From Locusta migratoria (lineage: Eukaryota > Arthropoda > Insecta > Orthoptera > Acrididae): 64,000 nucleotides of DNA. The number at the start of each line of letters is the position of its first letter. Within the stretch, counting starts at the first letter, position 1. Made by a program: the position numbers and the translations under genes. Shown here piece by piece: positions 1 through 10,385 of this stretch. The stretch is from contig CM048755.1 of the NCBI GenBank assembly GCA_026315105.1, forward strand, positions 763,425,301 through 763,489,300. The letters are read 5' to 3'. The notes beneath the pieces were generated by a model. The model was not told where the DNA came from and ran no database searches. It worked only from the letters and a program-made list of their open reading frames with translations.

Positions 1-2
1 CA

Positions 3-286
3 CCTGAAGTAGAACAATTTATTAGGGAAGAAGTGAAAATCAACTGTAACGATCTTGTTGGTATCCACTTCTCTACAGTTAGCAGTGTGGAGTACGTGAA
101 GCGTACAGCGATGCTGTCAGTGAAAATATTCTAAACGGAACTAGAAACGAACTCGTATTCTGTCACTCGAATGGAAATATCATCGAACATGCAGGTCATG
201 GACTCCAGACAATAAGAGTGTTTGAACTTCCGTTTGAAGTATCTTCTGACATGATTCTTTCTACATTGCGATTCTTACTTTTGTGA
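3..286 (+). pseudogene. Remnant of a retroelement ORF1 (gag-like) protein
   Basis: Two short reading frames in succession give a protein-like stretch. The first, from base 3, contains EVEQFIREEVKIN and NDLVGIHFS. After a frame change near base 118-140 the second contains RNELVFCHSNG and GLQTIRVFELPFEV. From memory this pattern resembles the N-terminal ORF1/gag-like protein of insect non-LTR elements, which carries zinc knuckles further downstream. No zinc knuckle is visible here and the frame closes at about 286. The start of the protein lies outside the window. It is a broken fragment and the family assignment is inference. Confidence 0.4.
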
Positions 287-1130
287 TAATAATAAAAAAA
301 GTAATTAGCGTTCCGGCCTTCTGACCGGTGTACCATCAGTTCAGTCCTAGCTCATGCTGTCATTTGTTTTATTTTATTTGTTTTAACACTGGTCATATTA
401 GTTCATATAAATTAATTTCAGAGGTAATGTAACGAAAAAAAAAATTGTGTAGTTGCACAGACACTTATTGAATGTTCAATGTCATTTGTCTGTTAACATA
501 AGTTTATTATTACAACAAATACTGTATTTATAATTTTTGACAAGTAAACCACGAAACACATAAGGTTTTCGGGAAACTTTGTACTGATATGTAACTTCCT
601 CGCAGACTGAAAATTTCATTCTGGCAACATCCCTTTGATTGTGGCTAATAAAAGGCCAGTAAAATTAGCTCCAAAAAGCGGGTTGCCTTCCAAAAATTAG
701 TGGAAATCTGGAAACTGTTTTAATCACTCAAGTAGGCATCTTGTATGAATAATCTGAGTTTACCCCGATTTCGGAGTGGAGCTTCAGCTGTGATGAAAAG
801 AAAACCAGCAAAATTTCGGACTTTTTTTTAATTCCACGAGAACTAAGCGGATAATCGAAAAAGCTAAAGTTACAAGAAATTTAGAATATTAAATTCCGTA
901 TTGATTGAATAACATAACGTAGCTACTTGATGAAATGTTACCAGAAAAATTGTACGTCTAAAGTTGACAATTTTTCACACTAACCGAAAAACTGTAACAT
1001 CGTCAGTATAAGATGCAGCTGAGAGAAGTGGAGATTGACAGTTGCACTCATACTGTATTAAGAATATCCTTTGATATGTTAATGCCAGTGGGCACTACCT
1101 TTATACAAAATCATGTCATTTATACCTGAA
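287..1130. other. AT-rich stretch without a gene
   Basis: No coding region is supported. Bases 586-632 (GTAACTTCCTCGCAGACTG, then TTTCATTCTGG) resemble a short piece of the palindromic tRNA-like repeat seen more completely at 15846-16250. The rest shows nothing recognisable. Confidence 0.5.
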
Positions 1131-1134
1131 TCAC

Positions 1135-1560
1135 ATGGCTGAACTTAAAGTGAAACATAGTCGGCAAGAATATGAGCCTTTTGTAAGCAATGGATGGTTC
1201 ACAATCCGTAGGTCTGAAAAATTCTGGGTAAGAACTTGGTCTGATGTGACGAATGAACAAAATTTAATGTGTACAATGAAGAGTAGTGGTAGCTTAACGT
1301 ATGGCGGAGGACTGCAGATAGCACTCTGGCCAAATGGATTGCTTCGATGCCAATAGCAGTTGGCATCATTGAGCTAGTTGAGCAGTTTTGTGGCATTTCA
1401 TTTGCAACTACTGAGGAACATGTGGATGCTAGAAATGCAAGAATACACAGAGATGAATCAGATACCAAAAAACTGTATGACCAAAAAACTGTCCATGAGC
1501 AGGTGATGAAAAGATAAACTGCCACAAATGTGAAGAACTTGGCAATTTATACATCTCAAA
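1135..1560 (+). pseudogene. Unidentified, apparently conserved protein remnant
   Basis: A 73-codon frame from 1135 contains SNGWFTIRRSEKFWVRTWSD and ends at 1356. A second frame starting about 1320 continues with LAKWIASMPIAVGIIELVEQ, CGISFATTEEHVDARNARI and HRDESDTKKLYDQK. The two read as one protein broken by a small indel near 1318. I remember similar 'RRTDKFW..TWSDM..EQ' proteins as uncharacterised predictions in many arthropods, but I know no domain name or function for them. No signal peptide or membrane segment is visible. It could be a transposon accessory protein or a decayed host gene. A search with the joined frames would decide. Confidence 0.4.
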
Positions 1561-1797
1561 GATGATTGGCGACAACTTTGACAATGTGAAATTTGAAGGA
1601 AAGAATAGGCTCCTACCCCTTAACACGTTGGCTGCCGTTTAGGCGCCGGCGGGCACAGCAGGTGGCTCTGGCGCGCATCTGACGTCATCGCGGCAGTTAA
1701 AAGACGCATATCTACAGTCTTTCCTAGGTTTTCAACTTTTTAAATTATCTAAGTTCACTGGACGGGCTTTTTTGCTAAACGAGAACCCCTTTCGTTC

Positions 1798-2660
1798 GGA
1801 GTCTTGAGGAATAGCATTCCATTTCATGTTTTTATGAATGATGATTCTTGGGATTTTATTATGCTAATAATTTATCATTTGTCTCTGAATGTGGCCATAT
1901 GAACGGTTTCTCCGTGACGCCATCTCCCTGTGAGAATGTGTACTTGCTTTACTCTGTATGTGCATGTATGAGTATCTTCTAGCATGACAGTCTGAGTGTA
2001 TGTATGAGAATTTTCGTCGTTGGCTGCTGGCTGCGCACTTTGCATCTCTGGCTCCGTGTCGATAGGTAGTCGTTACCAACCTCTGCTTTTGATGCTACCA
2101 AAGAGGTTTTTCCACCCTTTGGCTTCAAAATGGGTTGGCAATGCCCAGTAGTGAGTCTCGGCAAGACGCGCGAGTCTAAGCTCTCCCCTCCACCTCGGTT
2201 TCCTCGGGTTTTTAACGATTTCCGGCCGCTGGTGGCAAGCTCGCGGCCCTATTCCACACTCTTTTCAAGGCTTAAGGAATAGCATTTTTATTTCATATGT
2301 TAAAATATTAGTTAATATTGCTAGGTTTTTCTTATTTTGTTATGTTAATAATTTATTATTATATTAATTAATGTGGCATAAGTACGGCTTCTCCGCTACG
2401 CCACTGTCCCTGTGAGAATGTATTCTGGTCTTACTTTCAAGTGTATGTGCGAGAATCTATAGTTGTCTGAATGTGGGGAGTGATAGCTCGCTATGCATCG
2501 TTCTCTCTGGCTCTGCGTCGATAGCTGCTGAGGCTACCAAAGAGGTTTCTACACCCTTTGGTTACAGTCTAGTCGTCGAGCCTTCTCTAGGGCGAATCTA
2601 TCCGTCCCCACCACCGCTGTTCTTGAATTTTCCGGCTTCCAATGGCTTCCCGCGTCTCGT
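1798..2660. repeat. Degenerate direct duplication, unit about 420 bp
   Basis: Two diverged copies lie head to tail, about 1798-2235 and 2265-2655. Shared landmarks in the same order are GAGGAATAGCATT / AAGGAATAGCATT, GTTTCTCCGTGACGCCA / GCTTCTCCGCTACGCCA, CCCTGTGAGAATGT, and GCTACCAAAGAGGTTT followed by CACCCTTTGG. No reading frame is kept between the copies, so this is a non-coding repeat. Its family is not recognised. Confidence 0.7.
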
Positions 2661-3258
2661 GGGCGCTCAGTCTGGTCATTCTGTGCTGGTCTTCTGGTGA
2701 GGTAAGGCTGGTTCTGCTCTTGTGTTTGGAGATGGTAGCGTTTCATTGTCTAGCACGTTTAACTTAAATTCGTGAATTTTCTTGGAAAATTTTCTCCTAT
2801 AGTGTGCGGAAATGTGTTCTCGCTTTTCAATTCACTGATTTCCAATAGATAAACGCGGTGTGTGTGATTCTAGATGCAGTTTGATAACGGCCTGGTATGT
2901 TAAAACCTTTTGTGATCATGTGGCGGTGTATGAACTCTGTGTAAATACTTTCTAGCTTTGCGGGGCCCGATTTCTAATAGGTGATATGTTCATTTTTGTA
3001 CAGTGAAGTCTTCTCATCATTTCCGTCCGTGAGTGATATGTGTTCCACGTGGTTGGTTCATAGAACAAAGCCTTCAGTTCCCACTCTTGTTTGTTCCATT
3101 CCCATCAGGCAAGTAACTATGCGGGCATCCTTCTGATTGCCACTAATATTTCGCGATCTTCTCTCTATTTTGATTTTGCCGTTTCTTCTCCGACTGGTAG
3201 TAAGCACTCTGTCTTTGTCAGTAATTCTCTCTGAGCCTTGTACAACCTCCTTCAATAG
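2661..3258. other. No feature recognised
   Basis: Mixed-composition sequence with short open frames on both strands that have no recognisable motif. It links the 420-bp duplication to the 158-bp tandem repeat and may belong to the same larger repeat. Confidence 0.4.
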
Positions 3259-3698
3259 CTTCCTCATGTAATTCTAAACATTTCTATGGGTTGCATGCTG
3301 TAATTCTTAATTTTATTTTTCCGACTTTGTAATTATTTCAGTTTTTCGAGTTTTTTGAGACTGGACTTCGTCCGCCCCTGTAAGCGCTCCCTATCGCGTT
3401 CAGCTGCATTTCTTTCGCTTCTTCATGTAATTATAAGCCTTTCTAGGTGTTGCATGCCGTAGTTCTTATTCTTAGTTTTCCGACTTTGTAGTTATTTCAC
3501 TTTTACGAGTTTGGAGTCTGGACTTCATTCGTCTCTGTAATCGCCCCCTATCGCGTGTAGCTGCATTTCATTTGCTTCCTTATATAATTCTAAGCATTGC
3601 TATGGGTTGCATGGTGTAGTTAATTTTCTTTATTTTTCGGAAACTGAATTTATACAATTTTATCGGTTTTCGGAAACACGTGGGTCCGAGTTCCGACT
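3259..3698. repeat. Tandem repeat, three degenerate units of about 158 bp
   Basis: The landmark CTTC(C/T)TCATGTAATT(C/A)TAA recurs at 3259 and 3418, and as CTTCCTTATATAATTCTAA at 3575, a period of 157-159 bp. Each is followed by a form of TATGGGTTGCATG and a TTTTCCGACTTTG-like segment. The first two units also share CCTATCGCGT(T/G). The third unit is cut by the tail of the neighbouring LINE at 3699. It is satellite-like but only three units long. Confidence 0.75.
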
Positions 3699-3719
3699 TC
3701 TACATCTACATCTACATAC

Positions 3720-4412
3720 ATACTCCGCATTTCATCGTAAGGTGCGTGCCGGAGGGTACACTGTACCACTACTAGGCATTTCCTTTCTTATTCCACTCCC
3801 AAATGGAACGAGGAAAAAAGGAATGCCTATAATGCCTATATGCCTCCGTACGAGCCCTAATTTCTCTTATCTTTGTGATCTTTACTCGAAATGTAAGTAG
3901 GCGTCAGCAAGATCGTACTACACTCAGTTTCAAATTCCGGCCCTCTAAATTTACTCAACAGAAATTCACGAAAAGAACGTCGTCTTTTTTCCAGCGATCC
4001 CCAATTGAGTTGCCGGAGCATTTCTGTGACACTCGCGCATTGGTCGAACCTACCGGTAACAAATCTAGCTGCTCGCCTCTGAACCGCCTCTATGTCTTCC
4101 TTTAAACTGATCTACTGCGGGTCCCAAACACTTGAGCAATACTCAAGACGTGGTCGTACAAGCGTTTTATACGCGGTCTTCTTTACAGGTGAAGTACATC
4201 TTCCCAAAATTCTCCCAATAAACCGAAGTCGGCTGTCCGCCTTACTCACAACTGTCGTTCCATTTCATATCGCTCTGCAATGTTACGCCTAGATATTTGA
4301 ACGACGCGACAGCATCAAGAAGCTCACTACTAACGCTGTATTCGAAGATTATATGATTGTTTTTCTTACTCATGCGCATCACCTTACATTTTTCTACATT
4401 GAGAGCTAGCTG
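3720..4412 (-). pseudogene. LINE C-terminal domain and 3' end
   Basis: Minus-strand sequence with several stops still reads SFKYLGVTLQSDMKWND (about 4300), RILGRC-like CCHC-region remnants, PPTYISS-like and FFPR-like C-terminal motifs, then a 3' UTR matching the copies at 46185-46650 and 58293-58395 (GCACCTTACGATGAAATGCG in reverse). It ends in the (TAGATG)n tail. It is badly decayed. Confidence 0.7.
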
Positions 4413-5518
4413 CTATTCTTCACACCAACTAGAAATTTTGTCTAAGTCATCCTGTATGCTATTACAATCAGTTAAAGCCGACACCCTCCCATACACCACA
4501 GCATCATCAGCAAGCAGCCGCAAATTACAACTTACTCTGTCCATCAGATCATTTATATAGATAGTAAATAATAGCGGTCCTATCACACTCCCCTGGGGCA
4601 CGCCTGACAATACACTCGTGTCATCCATGGCTCGCAAGATGTCATGTGAGAAAAGGTTAAGCTGAGTTTCACATGAATGATGTTTCCTAAACCCGTGCTG
4701 ATTCATGGAAAGAAGCTTTTCCGTTTCAAGGAACTTTACTATATTCGAGCTGAGAATATGCTCTAAAATTCTACATGAAACTGATGTCAACGATATTGGC
4801 CTATAATTCTGTGGGTCAGTTCTCTTTCCTTTCTTATAAACGGTAGTTACCTGCGGTTTTTTTTCCAATCACTAGGAACTTTGCGCTGAATTAAAGATTC
4901 GCGATAAATGCAAGGTAAGTAGGGGGCCAATGCCGCAGAATAGTCTTTGTAAAACCGAACTGGTATTCCACCCGGACCAGCAGACTTTTTCGTATTTAGC
5001 TCTCTCAGCTGCTTCTCTACACCGGAAATACATATTGCTATGTCCCCCATTTAGGAATTAGTACGTTGATCAAATGATGGTACATTTGTGCGGTCCTCCT
5101 GTGTGAAAGATTTCTTAAAGGTTAAATTTAGAACTTCAGTTTTCCGTTTGCTTTCTTCTATTACTGCCCCGGAATGATCAACGAGTGACTTGACAGTGGG
5201 CTTTGACCCGCTTATCGGTTTTACATAGGACCAGAATTTTTTCGGGTTCTCGGAAAGATCTTTTGCTAAGTTATGGCGTGATAATTATTGTATGCTTCGC
5301 GCATCGATCTTTTTATAGACGCGCGAATCTCTACTAACTTTTGCGTGTTCTTTTTTGAATTGAGAGTGCAACATCCTTTGCTTTCTCAGCAGCTTTCTAA
5401 CATTATTATTATACCACGGTGGATCTTTTCCATCCTTAATCGTCTTTACTGGCACATATTTCTCTAACACTTTATTTACAATGCACTTAAATTTAGTCCA
5501 CAATTCCTCTACATTCAT
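4413..5518 (-). pseudogene. LINE linker and reverse transcriptase
   Basis: The linker at 5518-5285 contains KDPPWYNNNVRKLLRKQR, typical of the segment between endonuclease and RT. RT begins in a frame at 5050-4847 (ELNTKKSAGPGGIPVRFYKD) and continues in another frame at 4868-4413 with NYRPISLTSVSCRILEHI, QHGFRKHHSCETQL, SGVPQGSVIGPLLF and LLADDAVVYG. The RT catalytic Asp pair is present as ADD. Compared with the copy at 51948 a segment between ETQLNLFSHDILRAMDD and SGVPQG, including the first catalytic Asp region (LDFRKAFD), is missing, so this RT could not work. Confidence 0.85.
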
Positions 5519-6040
5519 AGTCCCGGAATTAAACTATGCCCATTCATTTTCTAAGTGCGCGTGCGCTTATCGGCTCTTCCCAACAAATACACGCTCCTAG
5601 CCTTCTTGATTGGTTTATGAACTTTGGTCACCATCGACGCTATGATGATATCATGATCACTAATTCCTGTCTCTACACAGACATCGTTAATAAGGTCAGG
5701 CCTGTTTGTGGCTACAAGGTCAAGAATATTTCCATTGCGCGTGGGTTGCCGGTTTAACTGCTCAAGACAGTTTACGGAGAATGTGTCCAAAAGTAGCTCG
5801 CAAGACTGCTTGTCTGTACCGCCTGAAATGTAACTAGCGAGGTCCCAATCTATACTCTTAAGGCTGAAATCTCCTCCAACTAATATTACATGGCCCGGAT
5901 ACATATGCACTACCAGGTGTATACTTTCTTTGAATGATACTAAAACTGTTACAGCACCACTGGGGGACCGGTAAAAACACCCAACTATTAACTTTACTTC
6001 TTGTAGACCTGTTATGCGTGCCCAGATAACTTCACAGTTA

Positions 6041-6772
6041 GCCGCGGTGGAGTAGCAGAGCGGTCTAAAGCGTCTCGCTACGGAGCGTGCAGTTGCCAGA
6101 TTTAGATTCATTGGGAGAATTCTAAGGAAATGCAGTCCGAAAACAAAGGAAGTAGGTTGCAGTACACTTGTTCGCCCACAGCTTGAATACTGCTCACCGG
6201 TGTGGGATCCGTACCAGGTGGGATAGATAGAGGAAGTGGAGAAGATCCAACAGAGAGAAGCGCGCTTCGTTACAGGATAATTTGGTAATCGTGAAAGCGT
6301 TACGGAGATGATCGCTAAACTCCAATGGAAGACTCTGCAGGAGAGACGCTCTGTCACTCGGTACGGGCTTTTGTCGAAGTTTCGGGAACTTACCTTTACT
6401 GAGGAGTCTAGCAGTATATTGCTCCCTCCTACATATATCTCGCGAAGAGATCGTGAGGATAAAATCAGAGTGATTAGAGCCCACACAGAGGCATATCGAC
6501 AATCCTTCTTTCCGCGAAAAATACGTGACTGGAATAGGAGAGAAAATCGATAGTGGCACTCAAGGTACCCTTCGCCACACACCGTCGGTTGGCTTGCGGA
6601 GTATGGTTGTAGATGTAGATGTAGATGCTCGCCGTGGAGGTTCGAGTCCTCCCTGGGGCATTGGTGTGTGTGTTGTTCTTAGGTTAGTTTACCTAGGGTT
6701 AAGTAGTTTGTAAGCTACGGACTGATGACCACGCAGTTTGGTCCGATAGATTTACAAACATTTGAACATTTG
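6041..6772 (+). mobile_element. tRNA-derived SINE (head type B), interrupted by a LINE fragment
   Basis: The SINE starts with a tRNA-like head (GCCGCGGTGGAGTAGCAGAG, box A-like), resumes after an insertion with a box B (GAGGTTCGAGTCCTCC) and ends with the shared tail TTTACAAACATTTGAACATT. It is flanked by a perfect 13-bp target duplication AACTTCACAGTTA at 6028-6040 and 6773-6785. The intact relative at 33581-33776 shows the uninterrupted form. Pol III would have transcribed the head; the SINE has no protein. Confidence 0.9.
6097..6625 (+). mobile_element. 5'-truncated CR1-like LINE inside the SINE
   Basis: This plus-strand fragment begins inside the C-terminal domain with an FRFIGRIL-like segment, continues with TLVRPQLEYCSPVWDPYQV and LPPTYISRRDREDKIRVIRA, and ends at (GTAGAT)n, 6609-6625. 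It splits the SINE head between 6096 and 6626, with only TGC (6094-6096, 6626-6628) as a possible target duplication. Short or absent duplications are usual for this LINE group. Its tail type matches the host LINE, which runs the other way. Confidence 0.88.
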
Positions 6773-6945
6773 AACTTCACAGTTACTTTCAACCTCGATC
6801 TCAGTAGAAACAATATCTTTGTCCACAGCGATGAACACTCCTCCTCCAGTTGTATCCAATCTAACTTTCCGATATACATTCCACGCTTCGCTAAATATTT
6901 CTGAACTTGCCACATTATGATTTAGCCAGCTTTCGCTGCCTAAAA

Positions 6946-8025
6946 CTATCTGAGCGCAATACCTTCCATGCAGTGCGGCAAATTCGGGAACTTTGTTTCA
7001 ATACTCTGTAAGTTCGCGGCTAATATTTTGATGTTCGAATTTTTGTTCCGAACGTGGCCTGAATTCGCTGTTTGAATGCTGACAGGCGAGTGCTCATCAG
7101 AGTTAGCGCCTAGCCTAAAAAAAAACCCATGTGCACTACACAGGCACTCTGCTACCCGAGTAGCCGCTTCCTTAGTGTAGTGCACCCCTGATCTATCTAG
7201 AGGCATCCTACAATTCCCCACCCGATAACGCAGATCCAGAAATCTGCAGCCATGACTGTTACAGAGTCGGCGAAGCCTCTGGTTCAGACCCTCCGCTCGG
7301 CTACAAACCAAAGGATCCCGATCAAGCCTGGGAACAATGCTACAAATCGACAGCTCTGCTTGCACCCCACGAGCGAAGGCAGCAGCCTTCACCAATTCCG
7401 CCAGCCGCTCGTAGGACCTGATGACGTCCTCAGAACCCAAGTGACAAGCGTGATTGGTGCCGATGTGAGCTACGACTTGCAGTCGACTGCATCCCGTACC
7501 CTCGATAGCCACCGGTAAGGCCGCCTCCACATCTCGGTTGAGGCCCCCCGGCAGACACACCGAGTGCTCGTTGGAATTCTTTCCGGATCTCGACGATATC
7601 TGCCTAAGGGGCTCCATCACGCGCCTAACATTGGAGCTCCCAATAACTAATAATCCCCTCCCCCCGTACACCTGCTCGGACGCTGCCGAAGGAGTCACAG
7701 GACGAACGGGCGCGGACGGACGTCCAGCCTCCACATTGGCCTTCCGCCCCGAGCGACGCGAATGCCGTACAACCCGCCCCTCCCCTTGCGGAGAAAGCGG
7801 CTCGACGACGTCCCGTTCACCTGAAGGTGCCTCGGTAGCAGGGACAGAGAGCGAAGCATGAGACACCTGAGGTGTCCCACTCGACGCACCAGACTCCCCA
7901 CCATCGCTGCACCCCGAGACCGCAGCCTGAAGACGGCTGACCGTAGCCAACAGCACGCTCAGCTGTTCGCGAACCGCGGCCAACTCCTCCTGCGTCCGCA
8001 CACAGCAAGCAAACAGACTATCCAT
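6946..8025 (-). pseudogene. LINE ORF1 region: coiled coil plus SGNH/GDSL-esterase-like domain fused to the start of the endonuclease
   Basis: Open frame of 359 codons. Residues about 10-37 (EELAAVREQLSVLLATVSRL) look like a coiled coil, followed by a Pro/Ser/Arg-rich linker to about 115. Residues 125-300 resemble an SGNH esterase: block I is VIGSSN (Ser in place of the usual GDS Asp), block III is IGTN at 188-191, and a C-terminal DRSGVH gives the Asp/His pair. Such esterase domains are known in ORF1 of CR1-group LINEs. From about 331 (NIKILAANLQSIETKF) the same frame enters the endonuclease domain. A frame change near 6950 ends it; the endonuclease then continues in another frame. I chose the Met at 8025 because it precedes the coiled coil. 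Confidence 0.8.
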
Positions 8026-8232
8026 CCTATCTATACAATTAACTGCAGAAAGTAGAAAACTAAATAATTAACTTTTAAGTAGCCTAGTACTCTAATAAAG
8101 GCGGCTGGCTGCTGACTGAACTGTGGTCAGTGGTAATTACACTGTCAAATCAACAAAACTGAGTCCGGCAGTTTTCAAAATAAACAAGAATATCTGTGGA
8201 ATACACCGTTATCAAACGCGCGGGAATATAAG

Positions 8233-8556
8233 CTTAGCGCTGTTTACGATGTGGCACTGGTGGCAGCTGGCACTGGACTGAGTGATAACGAGCTTTAGTA
8301 ACGGTCTCTGACTTGTTTTGAAATACACCAGTCAAAGACGAAGACTAAACACAACGGTATTGATCAAATACGATAGAATAAACTATTAAAACGGTAGTAC
8401 AAACGAAATCTGCCAAGTACGCGGGAATAAACCTCTTAAACAGAAGTACTAACAAAAATGAACTAGACTGGCAAATTAAATTTGACACAAATTAAATTAA
8501 GATACTTAGCGCTGTTTACGATGTGGCACTGGCGGCAGCTGGCACCACATCCGGGG
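8233..8556 (-). repeat. Repeated unit in the LINE 5' region
   Basis: CTTAGCGCTGTTTACGATGT plus the following GGCACTGG(T/C)GGCAGCTGGCAC occurs at 8233-8274 and again at 8515-8556, 282 bp apart, in the same orientation. A form of CGCGGGAATA precedes the first copy and recurs at about 8420. The placement upstream of ORF1 suggests 5' UTR monomers, which in other LINEs carry internal promoters. Promoter activity is inference. Confidence 0.65.
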
Positions 8557-9984
8557 TTTGCAGCTAGTCGCCTGAATTCACGCCACTTCTCATAGAAAAC
8601 CAGTACCTAGATCGATTTCTAACAGACTGCAACCTAAGAATCCGCCGTGATTTTGTATACTGAATCCGATGTTCAAACACTTCACCTTCAGTGGAGTGCG
8701 TTCATGTCAGGTAGCCGCGTGTCGCCGTTAGCGTGTTTGCTCGCGGTCCAATTAATATGTAATTTATCTTGGCTATACACACGCACCATCTCAAAACAGG
8801 CACGACAGACCATAGCCAGCTTCAAATGTTTTGTGGTACCTCCGACTTGTTGAATTTCGCCTACGATTGCGGCGCCTGCTTCCGCCTCGTCTGATTTTCG
8901 TGAGATTCGCTGTGGCATTGCGTGTGTGTGAGGGAATGAGTGTTGTTTGTTAATTCTTCCCCCCAGTAGCGTTAAATCATGTATAATTTAGGCTGGGCAC
9001 CGTCCTCATTAATCCATGTAAGAGATGCATTTTTATTGTATTAACAAAATTGGTTCCCCATTTTGCTTGTTTTCTATCTGAATAAACAAGTATAAGTGCA
9101 GCGTAATCCGTAAGTTGCATATAAATTGTAGTTTTAGAGCACCTTCCATTTTATTTAATATTGTTCTTCACAAGTGCTGAGAACAAGCTCAGATGCAATT
9201 TTTCTTATGTCTAAATTCCGTTGCGCCATAAATGTTTTCTTAGCCACCTTTCTAAGATAACTTTAATTCTGGTGGCTTGCTTATGAATGTCTATGTGTAA
9301 TAGCGTGTGAGCTGCTATGTATATTGACAGCTGTAGTATTAACTTCCTGTCATTGAAGTAATTTGAAACGAGTCAGTTCTCAGTTTGGCCCAGGGAACAA
9401 GGCTTTATAGCAGGGAGTAACCAGTAGTTCACACGGACCTCATTTGCTAATTTTAGTGATAAAACAAGGCTCTTGTTGCGTACAGTGGTCGACGTTTAAG
9501 GTCACAACACTACCACCTAAGCTATTCTTACAGATGCCACAACTCATGTAATGATTGGTACTTACGCTTACATGCTAAACTTGAAAGTCGATTTTCTCGA
9601 GAATTTCTCGAGTTGCGTTGAATTGCTTTGGCTGTTTGTTATTTGAGTTCTGAACTTCACGTACCATAAATATCAAAATATTCTAAAATCCGACACCCAT
9701 GTGGCCTCCTTGTTAGACACAAATACTACTTATAATCACGACGAATACTGCGATTATTGAACAAAATGTTGTAGCAAGGCTCAGTTTCTTCACAACGATA
9801 TTCACTAAAACTAATGGCTAAATATAAATATTAAATAAAAAGCAGATAAAAATTCGATCGACTTCTTCCTAGGAGACGATCTCCATTTCTTCTAAACTAA
9901 CAATGTCAGTGAAGACCATATGTGGTTTACATGAAAGAAATAATATCAAGAACACTCCAGAGATTCACACAAAATAATAAGAGA
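8557..9984. other. No gene recognised
   Basis: About 1.4 kb of AT-rich sequence. Short frames on both strands (for example 8647-8918) show no family motif. No repeat match to other parts of the window was seen. Confidence 0.4.
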
Positions 9985-10385
9985 CTGAAGTGATCCCTCA
10001 TGGTACACAAAACAGGACAGAAAGCTGTTGCAGGAAATTTAGACAAACGAAAAATCCCCAAGATTGGCGAAGTTTTACTGAAGCTCGAAATTTAGCGCGG
10101 CCTCAATGCAAGTTTCGTTTAATAGTTTTCACAACGAAACTCTTTATAGAAATGTGGGGGAAAATCCGAAGACAATCTGGTCCTATGTTATGAAAGACTG
10201 AGTCAATGTCTTTAGTAGCGATAGCGACGGTAGTGTAACTGATTACAGTGCCACTAAAGCGGAGTTACTAAATGCAGTTTCCCGAAATTCTTTTAGCAAA
10301 CAAGACGAAGTAAATATTCCACAATTTAAAATGAGAACAGCTGCAAACATAACACAGAAGTAGATATTCTAGGTGCTGCAAAGCA
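9985..10385 (+). pseudogene. Internal fragment of a CR1-like LINE (linker between endonuclease and RT)
   Basis: TGGTACACAAAACAGG, CCCCAAGATTGGCGAAGTTT and TTTTAGCAAACAAGACGAAG align in order with 51320-51720, the linker of the better-preserved LINE. Translated pieces read NPQDWRSFTEARNLARPQCK and AENPKTIWSYVMKD-like. Neither the endonuclease nor the RT end is present, so it is an internal scrap left by deletion or truncation. Confidence 0.75.

Larger units (their letters stand above)
5551..6950 (-). pseudogene. LINE endonuclease (APE-like) domain, split by a SINE insertion
   Basis: The domain is in two parts around the SINE at 6041-6772. The upstream part (6950-6786) encodes ESWLNHN and GGGVFIAVDKDIV. 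The downstream part (6027-5551) encodes VGCFYRSP, VILVGGDFS, ILDLVATNRPD and GISDHDIIIAS. These match the APE-type nuclease motifs that nick the target site (E, the FYRPP loop, GDFN, and the catalytic SDH). GDFS replaces GDFN. The SINE TSD (AACTTCACAGTTA) duplicates endonuclease sequence. The gene was therefore intact as a unit before the SINE arrived, apart from the frameshift near 6950. Confidence 0.8.
3699..8556 (-). mobile_element. CR1-like LINE, near full length, with nested insertions
   Basis: Read on the minus strand this element runs from a 5' region with repeated promoter-like units (about 8556-8233), through an ORF1/esterase region (8025), endonuclease (6950-5551), linker (5518-5285), reverse transcriptase (5050-4413) and a C-terminal domain, to a (TAGATG)n tail at 3719-3699. 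LINEs of this group copy RNA into DNA at a nicked target. Frameshifts and stops interrupt every region, so this copy is inactive. A SINE with a 13-bp TSD sits inside the endonuclease gene. The CR1/L2/Jockey grouping rests on the esterase domain, the tail and the C-terminal motifs; the exact clade needs a phylogeny. Confidence 0.85.

Noticed and set aside
5551..6582. A single 343-codon minus-strand frame
   Set aside because: It joins unrelated sequence: only the part 5551-6027 is endonuclease; the part above 6040 is the SINE and a LINE read in the wrong sense.
7252..8055. Plus-strand frames opposite the LINE ORF1
   Set aside because: They are shadows of the 359-codon minus-strand frame, which has the recognisable domains.
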